DNA of 64,000 nt from Bacteroides fragilis NCTC 9343. Its GTDB lineage: Bacteria > Bacteroidota > Bacteroidia > Bacteroidales > Bacteroidaceae. Numbering within the stretch: position 1 is the stretch's first letter; every line of letters starts with the position of its first letter. Of the stretch, positions 9,371 through 17,944 are shown one piece after another. The notes below the pieces were generated by a model. That model saw nothing but the letters and a program-made list of their open reading frames with translations, was not told where the DNA came from and did not search any database. A program made the translations under genes and the position numbers. The stretch covers positions 1,860,001 through 1,924,000 of the forward strand of contig NC_003228.3 of NCBI RefSeq assembly GCF_000025985.1, written 5' to 3'.

Positions 9371-9389
9371 GTGTCCAATATCTGTACAC
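9371..9389. promoter_or_regulatory. Regulator binding-site candidate 2
   Basis: GTGTCCAATATCTGTACAC is a 19-bp imperfect palindrome. Its left 14 bp are the exact reverse complement of the right 14 bp of site 3. Centre about 111 bp upstream of the predicted TolC transcription start, a usual place for NtrC-type enhancers. Confidence 0.65.
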
Positions 9390-9393
9390 GGTG

Positions 9394-9412
9394 GCGTCCA
9401 GATATTGGACAC
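9394..9412. promoter_or_regulatory. Regulator binding-site candidate 3
   Basis: GCGTCCAGATATTGGACAC is a nearly perfect 19-bp palindrome with core GTCCAGATATTGGAC. It is placed 23 bp from site 2, about two helical turns, so both could be bound on one face of the DNA. Confidence 0.65.
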
Positions 9413-9464
9413 TATTGTATATGGTTGAATTGTATCTATCTGATTATAAGTTGATTGTTACTTT

Positions 9465-9480
9465 TGGCACAGCGTTTGCA
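9465..9480 (+). promoter_or_regulatory. Sigma-54 (-24/-12) promoter of the export operon
   Basis: TGGCACAGCGTTTGCA matches TGGCAC-N5-TTGC without a mismatch. The predicted start of transcription is near 9491, only about two bases before the TolC ATG at 9493, so the transcript would be nearly leaderless. The adjacent NtrC-type regulator and the two palindromes about 100 bp upstream support it. Confidence 0.75.
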
Positions 9481-9492
9481 TATTAGATTGAC

Positions 9493-10812
9493 ATGAAACA
9501 TTTTATATCATTTTGTACCTTTCTTCTTTTTTCAACTCTCTTGTTTGCACAAGCAGAGAGGTCGCTCGACGAATGTATCCGTATTGCATGGAAACAGAAT
9601 CCGTCTTTACGGAATAGCGGGATAGATATCAAAGAAGCCCGGATGGATTACATCTCTTCTGTGGCGAGTTTCCTGCCCCGTGTCAGTGTATCGGCCGAAG
9701 CCGGACGTAACTTCGGGCGTTCCATCGACCCGAATACCAACGGATATACCAACGATACCTTTGATGAAGGAACCGTCGGGCTGGACATGACCCTTTCGCT
9801 CTTTGAGGGTTTCACCCGTATCAATCGGGTACGTTTTGAGAAGATGAACCGCAACCGGAGTGAGTGGGCTTTGAAAGAACGCCGTAACGAACTGGCCTGT
9901 CAGGTGACGGATGCCTATTATAAACTTCTGCTTGAAGAGCGGATGCTCGATCTGGCTTTAGAGCAGAGCCGCCTTAGCGAGCGTTATCTCAAACAGACCG
10001 AGGCCTTCGTCGAGTTGGGATTGAAGTCGGTTTCTGATTTGCAGGAAGTCAAAGCCCGTCGCGAAGGTGATATTTACCGCTATCAGGCCCGTCAGAATGG
10101 TTGTCGTCTGGCATTGCTCCGCTTGAAGCAGCTATTGAATCTGCATGCCGAGGATACGCTGGCCGTACAAGATACTATCAACTACGAACTTCTTTCGGCC
10201 TATCCGCTGCCACAAACGGAAGAACTCTATACGCAATCTCTGGTGGCGATGCCTTCGATGCGGATGATGGAACTCAGGCAACGTGCAGCCCGTAAGGAGT
10301 ATGCCATGGCAGGAGGTAAATTTTCGCCAACCGTCTTTGCCCGCTTTTCAATGGCTTCCCGTTACCTCGATGGTTTTTCTACCAAACAGTTGAACGACAA
10401 TTTAGGCAAGTATATCGGTATCGGTATTTCCATCCCTCTGCTGAGCGGGCTGGAACGACTGACCACCCTGCGCAAACACAAGTTGAATATATTCCGCCTC
10501 CGGAACGAGGAAGAACTGCAAAAGCAACAACTCTATACGGAGGTGGAGCAAACGGTTCTTTCTCTCCGTTCCGGTTATGATGAATTCCGGCAAGTGTTGC
10601 AGCAGTTCAGAGCCGAAGAGCTGGTACTGAAAGAATCCGAACGGAAATGGGAAGAGGGGCTTATCTCCGTCTTTCAGTTGATGGAGGCCCGCAATCGCTT
10701 CATCTCCTCCAAAGCCGAGTTGGCGCGGGTACGCTTGCAGGTAGATATGACTTTGAAGATGGAAACCTATTATCGCACGGGGAGCTTCTGTACGTTGCCC
10801 GGTGAAGAGTGA
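9493..10812 (+). CDS. TolC-family outer membrane efflux protein
   Basis: 439 residues with a type I signal peptide (MKHFISFC...LLFAQA, cut near residue 21). Then come two TolC-like repeats of long amphipathic helices with LDECIRIAWKQNPSLRNSGIDIKEAR at the start of the first, as in the OEP family. The length fits TolC-type proteins. It would form the outer membrane channel for the pump encoded by the next four genes. The ATG lies directly after the sigma-54 promoter and has no Shine-Dalgarno sequence; no later Met fits because the signal peptide begins here. Confidence 0.88.
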   Translation: MKHFISFCTFLLFSTLLFAQAERSLDECIRIAWKQNPSLRNSGIDIKEARMDYISSVASFLPRVSVSAEAGRNFGRSIDPNTNGYTNDTFDEGTVGLDMTLSLFEGFTRINRVRFEKMNRNRSEWALKERRNELACQVTDAYYKLLLEERMLDLALEQSRLSERYLKQTEAFVELGLKSVSDLQEVKARREGDIYRYQARQNGCRLALLRLKQLLNLHAEDTLAVQDTINYELLSAYPLPQTEELYTQSLVAMPSMRMMELRQRAARKEYAMAGGKFSPTVFARFSMASRYLDGFSTKQLNDNLGKYIGIGISIPLLSGLERLTTLRKHKLNIFRLRNEEELQKQQLYTEVEQTVLSLRSGYDEFRQVLQQFRAEELVLKESERKWEEGLISVFQLMEARNRFISSKAELARVRLQVDMTLKMETYYRTGSFCTLPGEE

Positions 10813-10814
10813 TG

Positions 10815-10880
10815 GACGAGTTGTACAACTCGTCGTATACCAGTTGCTCAACTCGTCATGTACCAGTTGTACAACTCGTA
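10815..10880. repeat. Three palindromic repeats between the TolC and HlyD genes
   Basis: GACGAGTTGTACAACTCGTC at 10815-10834 is a perfect 20-bp palindrome starting two bases after the TolC stop. Two related units, CCAGTTGCTCAACTCGT (10840-10856) and CCAGTTGTACAACTCGT (10864-10880), follow at 23-24 bp spacing. They could be a protein-binding array or an mRNA processing/stability element inside the operon. Confidence 0.75.
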
Positions 10881-10952
10881 CACCGTTTCTCTACGGCCCG
10901 ATGATATGACCTTATAAACAAACGTGAATTATATATAAAGCAATAATTATCT

Positions 10953-12200
10953 ATGGATACAATGATCGAACGCAAGCCCGGAATGAAGCGGAAGCATTAT
11001 TATGCCGTCGCCGGAGCCGTGGTATTGGTGGGACTTGTTTTTTACTTTATTTTCAGAGACACTTCCTCTTCTATGAATGTGGAAAAAGACCGGCTGACCA
11101 TTGCTACAGTTACCCGGGGAGAGTTCAGTGATTACATCCGGGTTATCGGACAAGTGATGCCCAACCGCATCATTTATATGGATGCGATAGAAGGAGGCCG
11201 TGTGGAAGAGCGCCTGAAAGAAGAAGGAGCCATCGTCAAGGCAGGCGATGTGATTCTTCGTCTCAGCAATCCGCTCCTGAACATCGGAATCATGCAGAGC
11301 GAAGCCGATCTGGCCTATCAGGAGAACGAGTTGCGCAATACCCGCATCAGCATGGAGCAGGAACATCTGCGGCTGAAACAGGAACGCATCGGCCTGAATA
11401 AGGAACTGGCAGTGAAACAACGGCGTTACGAGCAATACAGCCGCCTTATCAAAGAGCAGCTGATAGCGGAAGAGGAGTTTCGGCTGGCTGCCGAAGAGTA
11501 CGAAGCGGCAAGGGCACAACTGGAAGTCATTGACGAACGCATCCGTCAGGACAATTTTTTCAGGGAGAGTCAGGTTCATAGTCTCGATGAAAACATCCGT
11601 AATATGAAGCGCAGCCTCGCCCTGGTACGCGAGCGGGTGGAAAACCTGAAGGTAAAAGCTCCCATCGATGGACAGGTGGGCAATCTCGATGCCCAGATCG
11701 GCCAGTCCATTGCTGCCGGCGAGCATATCGGACAGATCATTACACCCGATCTGAAAGTGCAGGCACAGATCGATGAGCATTATGTGGAACGGGTGGTTCC
11801 CGGACTTCCGGCGGATTTCACCCGTGACGGAGGCAACTATAAACTTGAAGTGACCAAACCCTATCCGGAAGTAAAAGAGGGACAATTCCGTACCGACCTT
11901 CAGTTTACTGCCGGACGTCCCGAAAACATCCGTGCCGGGCAGACGTATCACATCAATCTTCAGTTGGGAGATCCTGCCCAGGCCATTCTTGTACCTCGTG
12001 GAGGATTCTTTCAAATAACCGGGGGCCGCTGGATGTATGTTGTTGACGAAAGTGGTAAATTTGCCACGCGCCGTCCCATCCGGATCGGACGGCAGAATCC
12101 GCAATATTATGAAGTGACTGAGGGATTGAAACCGGGCGACCGGGTGATTGTATCCGGATATGAATTGTTTGGGGATAACGAGAAACTTATATTGAAATAA
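10953..12200 (+). CDS. HlyD/MacA-type periplasmic adaptor protein
   Basis: 415 residues. One N-terminal membrane anchor (about residues 15-33, YYAVAGAVVLVGLVFYFIF) is followed by a split biotinyl-lipoyl-like domain: VTRGEFSDYIRVIGQV...GAIVKAGDVILRLSNP and, after a long coiled coil (about 115-220), VKAPIDGQVGNLDAQIGQSIAAGE. Beta-barrel and membrane-proximal parts end the protein. It should bridge the FtsX-type permeases to the TolC channel. It follows the palindromic repeats after 72 bp and is 12 bp before the first permease gene. Confidence 0.88.
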   Translation: MDTMIERKPGMKRKHYYAVAGAVVLVGLVFYFIFRDTSSSMNVEKDRLTIATVTRGEFSDYIRVIGQVMPNRIIYMDAIEGGRVEERLKEEGAIVKAGDVILRLSNPLLNIGIMQSEADLAYQENELRNTRISMEQEHLRLKQERIGLNKELAVKQRRYEQYSRLIKEQLIAEEEFRLAAEEYEAARAQLEVIDERIRQDNFFRESQVHSLDENIRNMKRSLALVRERVENLKVKAPIDGQVGNLDAQIGQSIAAGEHIGQIITPDLKVQAQIDEHYVERVVPGLPADFTRDGGNYKLEVTKPYPEVKEGQFRTDLQFTAGRPENIRAGQTYHINLQLGDPAQAILVPRGGFFQITGGRWMYVVDESGKFATRRPIRIGRQNPQYYEVTEGLKPGDRVIVSGYELFGDNEKLILK

Positions 12201-12212
12201 GAACCGAATACT

Positions 12213-14618
12213 ATGAACTACATTTCGCAAGTGATACGAAGCCAGCGGGTTAAAAAGTCTCTGACGCTGATAAACATAACAGGGTTGTCGGTCTGCATTG
12301 CAGCGGCACTTCTTATTATGCTTTATGTCTGGTCGGAGTTAAGTTATGATTCATTTCATGATACCGACCGTGTGTATCGTGTTGAAAGCAGACTGTATGA
12401 GGGCGAGATGCTGACGGATAATTGGGCGACTACGGCTTATGGGCATGCTCCTGCCATGAACAGGGAAATAGCGGGAATTGAGAAGTACGTCCGTGTTACG
12501 GCTCAGGATCGCGAGCAGGTGGTGAATTACTTCGACAGGAGATTTGCCGAGGAACATTACTGCTATACCGAGCCTGCCTTTTTCGAAATATTCAACTTCC
12601 CTATAGTTAAAGGAGAAAAGACCGGGCAACTGGTACGCCCTAATACGGTGGTACTGACTGAAAGCGCTGCAAGCCGCTATTTTGGTGAAGAAGACCCGAT
12701 AGGCAAGATACTGACCTTCAGTACCTCTTCATCACAGCAAAACTTTGAAGTAACGGGCATTATTGCCGATATGCCTGTCCGTTCGCACCTGCATTACGAT
12801 TTCCTGCTTTCCTACAATACGATTCCCAAGGAACGGCAGGACATCTGGTACATTCACGGTGTATATACTTACGTCCGCCTGATGCCCGGAAAGACTCCGG
12901 GAGAAATTGAACAGGCTTTCCGTGACATATCCGACAAGTACAAGACTGATGCACTGAAACATAAAACCTGGGCTGTAGAACTGATCTCGTTGAAAGATAT
13001 TCACCTTACTCCGCAAAAAGCATACGAGAAAGAGGTGAAAGGAAGCCGGACGGCGGTTCTTATTTTGTTCGTAATGTCCGCCATTCTGCTGCTGATAGGT
13101 TGGGCAAATGCCTTGAACCTGACCGTAGCCCGCTTTTTGGAGCGTGGACGGGAGTTCGGACTCCGTAAAGCTTTTGGTGCTTCGCGCCGTCAGATTATTA
13201 TTCAGGGACTTCTTGAGTCCGGTTTCATGAACTTGCTGGCTACGTTGATAGCTTTCGGCTGGCTGGAACTCCTCTTACCCCTTGTCTATCGCTGGGCAGG
13301 GCAAAACTTCGGGACAGACATACTTATGCAACCCGCTTTTTGGGGGATTGTAGCCGGAGTGGTTATCATCGGTACGTTGGTTGTAGGGCTTTATCCTTCC
13401 TGGCTGATGGTCACTATCCGTCCGTCGGAGATTATGCGCGGTAAACTGTTGCACGGAAAGAGAGGCAACCGGATCAGAAAGGCGTTGATTGTTGTTCAGT
13501 TCCTGGCTTCTTTTGTTCTGATTGCAGGTACGTTTACTGTGTTTCAACAGGTCCGTTACATGCAGCGTGAGGCCGAATCGGATCTGAATACCCGCATTCT
13601 GGTCATTAAATATCCTTCGTTCACCGAGGGACTGTCGCTGCGCATGGAGAGTTTCACCAAACGTTTGAAGCAACGGGCGGATGTAAGTCACGTGACAGTT
13701 TCGGGAGCTGTTCCCGGTGTGGAAGTTGCCAACTATTTTACCAATCGGCCGTATGGAAGCGATCCCTCACAAGTAAAATTGATACAGATGTTTTCTGTAG
13801 ACTACGACTATTTGTCTGCCTATATGCCTCGTATGATTTGCGGACGAAGTTTTTCCGAAGATTATGGTGGCGATCTTAACCGGGTGGTGCTTAACGAAGA
13901 AGCTGTCAGGCTGTTGGGCTACGAATCGGCAGAAGCGGCGTTGGGGCAACAACTTAAAATGGAAGTGGTTAGTGACCCGCTTGAGATAATAGGAGTGGTG
14001 GAGAACTACCACCAGCAATCGCTTGCCGTGGCTTACAAGCCTATCATTTTCTTTTTGAAAGAGCGTGTTCCTTTTATTGCAACGCCTTATATTTCTGTCT
14101 GTCTGAAAGGAAAGGGGGATGCCGGCGTCTTGACGGAAATTGAACAGATGTATCGTGAATACTTCCCGACTTCTTTATTTTCTTATTTCTTTTTGAATGA
14201 TTTTAATGAATTCCTATACAAATCCGATCGTAATTTTGGCTGGATATTTGCCAGCGCCTCATTGCTTGCCGTATTTGTTGCTTGCCTTGGATTGTGGATT
14301 GTAACCCTGTTTTCCACCTTGTCACGTTTGAAGGAGGTGGGTATCCGCAAAGTGCTCGGCGCAAATAAAACCAGCCTGTTCTTTGTCCTGACCAAAGAAC
14401 TGTTGTTGCTTACCGTATTGGCATCTGCAATCGGTATTCCTGTATCGGCAGTGCTGATGAATGCTTGGCTGGAAACGTACGCTTTCCACATTTCGCTGTC
14501 CTGGTGGATATATGCAGCCACTTTTGTACTGCTGATGCTGATAGCCTTTCTCACTGTGCTCCAACAGGTATGGCGTACCATCCGCCAGAAACCTATGCGC
14601 ATTTTAAAATATGAATAA
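12213..14618 (+). CDS. MacB-like ABC permease, first of two
   Basis: 801 residues, double-length permease of the kind common in Bacteroidetes: two halves each with a MacB-like periplasmic core and FtsX helices. The first helix is at about 20-42 (NITGLSVCIAAALLIMLYVW). FtsX segments follow near 280-300, 330-350 and 375-395, a second core runs about 440-660, and three helices sit between about 680 and 800. GLRKAFGASRRQI and GIRKVLGANKTS are the cytoplasmic coupling motifs. No ATPase domain is present; that comes from the next gene. Sequence pattern is shared with the 806-residue protein two genes on, so the pair probably arose by duplication and forms a heterodimer. Confidence 0.85.
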   Translation: MNYISQVIRSQRVKKSLTLINITGLSVCIAAALLIMLYVWSELSYDSFHDTDRVYRVESRLYEGEMLTDNWATTAYGHAPAMNREIAGIEKYVRVTAQDREQVVNYFDRRFAEEHYCYTEPAFFEIFNFPIVKGEKTGQLVRPNTVVLTESAASRYFGEEDPIGKILTFSTSSSQQNFEVTGIIADMPVRSHLHYDFLLSYNTIPKERQDIWYIHGVYTYVRLMPGKTPGEIEQAFRDISDKYKTDALKHKTWAVELISLKDIHLTPQKAYEKEVKGSRTAVLILFVMSAILLLIGWANALNLTVARFLERGREFGLRKAFGASRRQIIIQGLLESGFMNLLATLIAFGWLELLLPLVYRWAGQNFGTDILMQPAFWGIVAGVVIIGTLVVGLYPSWLMVTIRPSEIMRGKLLHGKRGNRIRKALIVVQFLASFVLIAGTFTVFQQVRYMQREAESDLNTRILVIKYPSFTEGLSLRMESFTKRLKQRADVSHVTVSGAVPGVEVANYFTNRPYGSDPSQVKLIQMFSVDYDYLSAYMPRMICGRSFSEDYGGDLNRVVLNEEAVRLLGYESAEAALGQQLKMEVVSDPLEIIGVVENYHQQSLAVAYKPIIFFLKERVPFIATPYISVCLKGKGDAGVLTEIEQMYREYFPTSLFSYFFLNDFNEFLYKSDRNFGWIFASASLLAVFVACLGLWIVTLFSTLSRLKEVGIRKVLGANKTSLFFVLTKELLLLTVLASAIGIPVSAVLMNAWLETYAFHISLSWWIYAATFVLLMLIAFLTVLQQVWRTIRQKPMRILKYE

Positions 14619-14639
14619 CTAATATAATATATAACGATT

Positions 14640-15356
14640 ATGATTAAAACAGAAAAACTGTCTATGCTCTTCACCACCGAGGAGGTGCAGACCAAAGCGT
14701 TGAATGAAGTGACTATGCAAGTGGAGCGGGGAGAATTTGTAGCTATCATGGGCCCTTCCGGGTGTGGCAAGTCTACTCTGCTGAATATCCTGGGTACACT
14801 CGATTCACCCACTTCCGGCTCTTACTTCTTCGAAGGCAAACAGGTGGATAAGATGAACGAGAACCAACTGACGGCTCTGCGTAAGGGAAATCTGGGATTT
14901 ATTTTCCAGAGTTTCAACCTGATTGACGAACTGACCGTATACGAGAATGTGGAGCTTCCTCTGGTATATCTGGGCATGAAACCTGCCATACGGAAAGAAA
15001 AGGTGAAACAGGTACTTGAGAAAGTAAATTTGTTGCACCGTGCCAATCATTTTCCGCAACAGCTTTCCGGTGGACAACAACAGCGCGTCGCCATAGCCCG
15101 TGCCGTGGTGACGGACTGTAAATTGTTGCTTGCCGATGAACCGACCGGAAACCTCGACTCGGTAAACGGTGTGGAAGTGATGGAGCTACTACGGGAACTG
15201 AACCGTCAGGGGACTACCATCATCATCGTTACTCACTCGCAGCGTGATGCGACTTATGCCCACCGGATTATCCGCCTGCTCGATGGGAAGATCGTAGCCG
15301 AGAATATCAACCGTCCGCTGGACGAAACTTCCGGGACTAATACAGAGAGCGTATGA
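14640..15356 (+). CDS. MacB/LolD-type ABC transporter ATPase
   Basis: 238 residues with all motifs of the class: GPSGCGKST (Walker A), [20 protein letters not shown] (Q-loop and the LolD/MacB-specific stretch), [14 protein letters not shown] (signature), [12 protein letters not shown] (Walker B/D-loop) and VTHSQRDA (H-loop). It energises the two flanking FtsX-type permeases. Its last four bases (ATGA) overlap the start of the next gene, which points to translational coupling. Confidence 0.93.
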   Translation: MIKTEKLSMLFTTEEVQTKALNEVTMQVERGEFVAIMGPSGCGKSTLLNILGTLDSPTSGSYFFEGKQVDKMNENQLTALRKGNLGFIFQSFNLIDELTVYENVELPLVYLGMKPAIRKEKVKQVLEKVNLLHRANHFPQQLSGGQQQRVAIARAVVTDCKLLLADEPTGNLDSVNGVEVMELLRELNRQGTTIIIVTHSQRDATYAHRIIRLLDGKIVAENINRPLDETSGTNTESV

Positions 15357-17773
15357 TAGGGAATTATTGGAATAGTGCCTATCGTAACCTGATGAAACGG
15401 AAAGGATTCAGTTTCATCAATGTTTTCGGATTGGCAGTCGGCATGGCATCTGCCTTGCTGATATTGACTTATGTCACTTTTGAGTTCAGTTTCGACAAGA
15501 TGCACGAGAAGTACGAACGCATTTTCCGTGTGGAAAGCACTTTCTATGAAGGCGAAGTACAGACCGACTATTGGGCCAGCAGTTCGTTTGGTTATGGTTC
15601 GGCCATGAAAGAGAATCTGGCCGGAATTGAAGACTATACGCGGGTGGTTTCCTTGTATCAGCCCGAGCAGATAGTGAAGTACGGTGAACTGACTTTGCGC
15701 GAAAACCAGATAGCTTATGCCGATCCCGGTTTCTTCCGCCTGTTCGATTTCGAGCTGGTGAAAGGAGATAAGGCCACTTGCCTTTCCATGCCCCGCCAGG
15801 TGGTCATCACCGAACGTATTGCCCGGAAGTATTTTCAGGACGAAGACCCCATCGGAAAGATACTTATCTTTACGGGACCGTATGACAAGGTGGTTTGCGA
15901 AGTGACAGGGGTGATGAAAGAGATGCCTTCCAATTCGCATATCCATTATAATTTCCTGATTTCCTATAAGTCACTCGGGCAATATCTGCATGACTATTGG
16001 TACAAGCACGAGGTTTATACTTATGTGCTGCTCGATTCGCCCGAAAGGAAGGAAGAGATAGAAAAGGCGTTTCCGGCAATGTCGGAGAAGTATAAGACGG
16101 ACGAGGCGCTGAAAAATAAAATATGGGGTGTGTCACTGACACCGCTTGCCGATATTCATCTTAAACCGCAAGTTGGTTACGAGGCCGAAATCAAGGGAAA
16201 CCGTACGGCCATGATCGCCCTGATCTTTGCTGCAATTGCCATTTTGGCTATTGCCTGGATCAATTATATCAACCTGACTGTGGCCCGCTCGATGGAACGT
16301 GCCAAGGAGGTAGGAGTGCGCCGGGTAATAGGAGCTTTCCGCAAGCAGCTTGTATCTCAATTCTTGTTTGAGGCCTTGGTCATGAACCTGGTTGCATTGG
16401 TACTGGCAGTGGGACTGATCGAGTTGATCTTGCCATACTTCAATCAGTTGGTAAGCCGTACGGTAACTTTCTCCGTTTGGCTGACGGGATACTGGTGGCT
16501 TTTGCTTTTAATCGTATTTGTAGGGGGAATTTTCCTCTCCGGTTACTATCCTGCATTGGCGCTTCTCAACCGGAAACCGATTACGTTGCTGAAGGGAAAG
16601 TTCCTGAACAGCAAGTCGGGCGAAGGCACTCGCAAAGTATTGGTAGTCGTTCAGTACACGGCATCTATGATTCTGCTCTGCGGCACATTGATTGTGTTTG
16701 CGCAGTTGAACTTCATGCGCAATCAGTCGCTGGGAGTGAAGACGGACCAGACTCTGGTTGTCAAATTTCCCGGACGGACCGAAGGCATGAACACGAAACT
16801 CGAAGCCATGAAGAAGGCCATTGCCCGCCTGCCTTTGGTAGACAAAGTTACCTTCTCGGGTGCCGTGCCGGGCGAAGAGGTGGCTACCTTCTTGTCTAAC
16901 AGGCGAAAGAGTGATGCTTTGAAGCAGAATCGCCTTTATGAAATGTTGGTATGCGACCCGGATTATATTGATGCTTATGGACTGCAATTGGTGGCAGGGC
17001 GCGGATTCTCCGAAGATTATGGAGACGATGTGAATAAGTTGGTGGTCAACGAGTCTGCTGTCCGTAACCTGGGAATCGCCTCTAACGAAGAGGCTCTCGG
17101 CGAGGAGATAGAGGTGGAATGTACCGATGCTTCGATGCAGATTATCGGAGTGGTGAAGGACTACCATCAGCAGGCACTCAACAAGAATTATACCCCGATT
17201 ATGCTGATCCACAAAGATAAGATCGGTTGGCTGCCGCAACGCTACATCTCCATTGTGATGAAGTCCGGCGACCCGAAGGAATTGGTTTCGCAGGTGGAGG
17301 AGATCTGGCATCGCTATTTCGAGGATTCCAGCTATGACTTCTTCTTTCTCGATCAATTCTTCGATCATCAGTATCGTCAGGACGAGGTGTTTGGTGTCAT
17401 GATCGGTTGTTTCACCGGACTGGCCATCTTCATCTCATGTCTGGGATTGTGGGTATTGGTGATGTTCTCCTGCACTACCCGTACCAAGGAGATGGGTATC
17501 CGGAAAGTATTGGGAGCTACCCGTTGGAATCTGTTCTATCAGCTGGGTAAAGGCTTTTTCCAATTGATCCTGATAGCGGTAATCATTGCGTTGCCCGTTG
17601 CCTGGTTCAGTATGAATGCCTGGTTGAGTCATTATGCTTTCCGTACCGATCTGAAGATATGGTTCTTTGCAGTTCCGGTAGTGTTGATGCTGTTGATTTC
17701 GTTTGTGACGGTAGCCTGCCAGACGGTGAAGATTATCGTAGGCAAACCGGCACGGTCATTGCGGTATGAGTAA
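15353..17773 (+). CDS. MacB-like ABC permease, second of two
   Basis: 806 residues with the same two-core, eight-helix plan as the 801-residue protein: first helix at about 20-42 (NVFGLAVGMASALLILTYVTF), coupling segments GVRRVIGAFRKQL and GIRKVLGATRWNL. The N-terminal stretches FRVESTFYEGEVQTDYWASSS and, in the partner, YRVESRLYEGEMLTDNWATTA are clearly homologous. It ends the TolC-HlyD-permease-ATPase-permease operon. Such tripartite assemblies export peptides or lipophilic compounds from the periplasm or membrane; the cargo is unknown. A large hairpin follows at 17823-17916. Confidence 0.85.
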   Translation: MIGNYWNSAYRNLMKRKGFSFINVFGLAVGMASALLILTYVTFEFSFDKMHEKYERIFRVESTFYEGEVQTDYWASSSFGYGSAMKENLAGIEDYTRVVSLYQPEQIVKYGELTLRENQIAYADPGFFRLFDFELVKGDKATCLSMPRQVVITERIARKYFQDEDPIGKILIFTGPYDKVVCEVTGVMKEMPSNSHIHYNFLISYKSLGQYLHDYWYKHEVYTYVLLDSPERKEEIEKAFPAMSEKYKTDEALKNKIWGVSLTPLADIHLKPQVGYEAEIKGNRTAMIALIFAAIAILAIAWINYINLTVARSMERAKEVGVRRVIGAFRKQLVSQFLFEALVMNLVALVLAVGLIELILPYFNQLVSRTVTFSVWLTGYWWLLLLIVFVGGIFLSGYYPALALLNRKPITLLKGKFLNSKSGEGTRKVLVVVQYTASMILLCGTLIVFAQLNFMRNQSLGVKTDQTLVVKFPGRTEGMNTKLEAMKKAIARLPLVDKVTFSGAVPGEEVATFLSNRRKSDALKQNRLYEMLVCDPDYIDAYGLQLVAGRGFSEDYGDDVNKLVVNESAVRNLGIASNEEALGEEIEVECTDASMQIIGVVKDYHQQALNKNYTPIMLIHKDKIGWLPQRYISIVMKSGDPKELVSQVEEIWHRYFEDSSYDFFFLDQFFDHQYRQDEVFGVMIGCFTGLAIFISCLGLWVLVMFSCTTRTKEMGIRKVLGATRWNLFYQLGKGFFQLILIAVIIALPVAWFSMNAWLSHYAFRTDLKIWFFAVPVVLMLLISFVTVACQTVKIIVGKPARSLRYE

Positions 17774-17822
17774 GATTCCGGAATAAAATAAGTCGCATTC
17801 GGCACAGAGTGCATGAGGGTGC

Positions 17823-17916
17823 CATAGTTCACCACAGATTATACAGATAAATATTATTGGTTATCAGTAGATTAAAAATCTATCTTGTAAATCCGTGTAA
17901 TCAGTGGTGAACTATG
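17823..17916. repeat. Dispersed hairpin repeat, copy 1
   Basis: Arms 17823-17848 and 17891-17916 are inverted repeats (23 of 26 positions complementary, one more a G-U pair). The left arm begins CATAGTTCACCACAGATT and the right arm ends GTGGTGAACTATG. It lies between two converging genes and may act as a bidirectional terminator. Confidence 0.75.
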
Positions 17917-17944
17917 ACATCCTCAGTGCCTTTTGTGGTGAACT

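Noticed and set aside
10815..10880. CRISPR-like array
   Set aside because: Only three units with 6-7 bp between them and no spacers; it is a palindrome cluster, not CRISPR.
10947..12230. 427-codon minus-strand frame opposite the HlyD-like gene
   Set aside because: Same reason: antisense shadow of a gene with complete family motifs.
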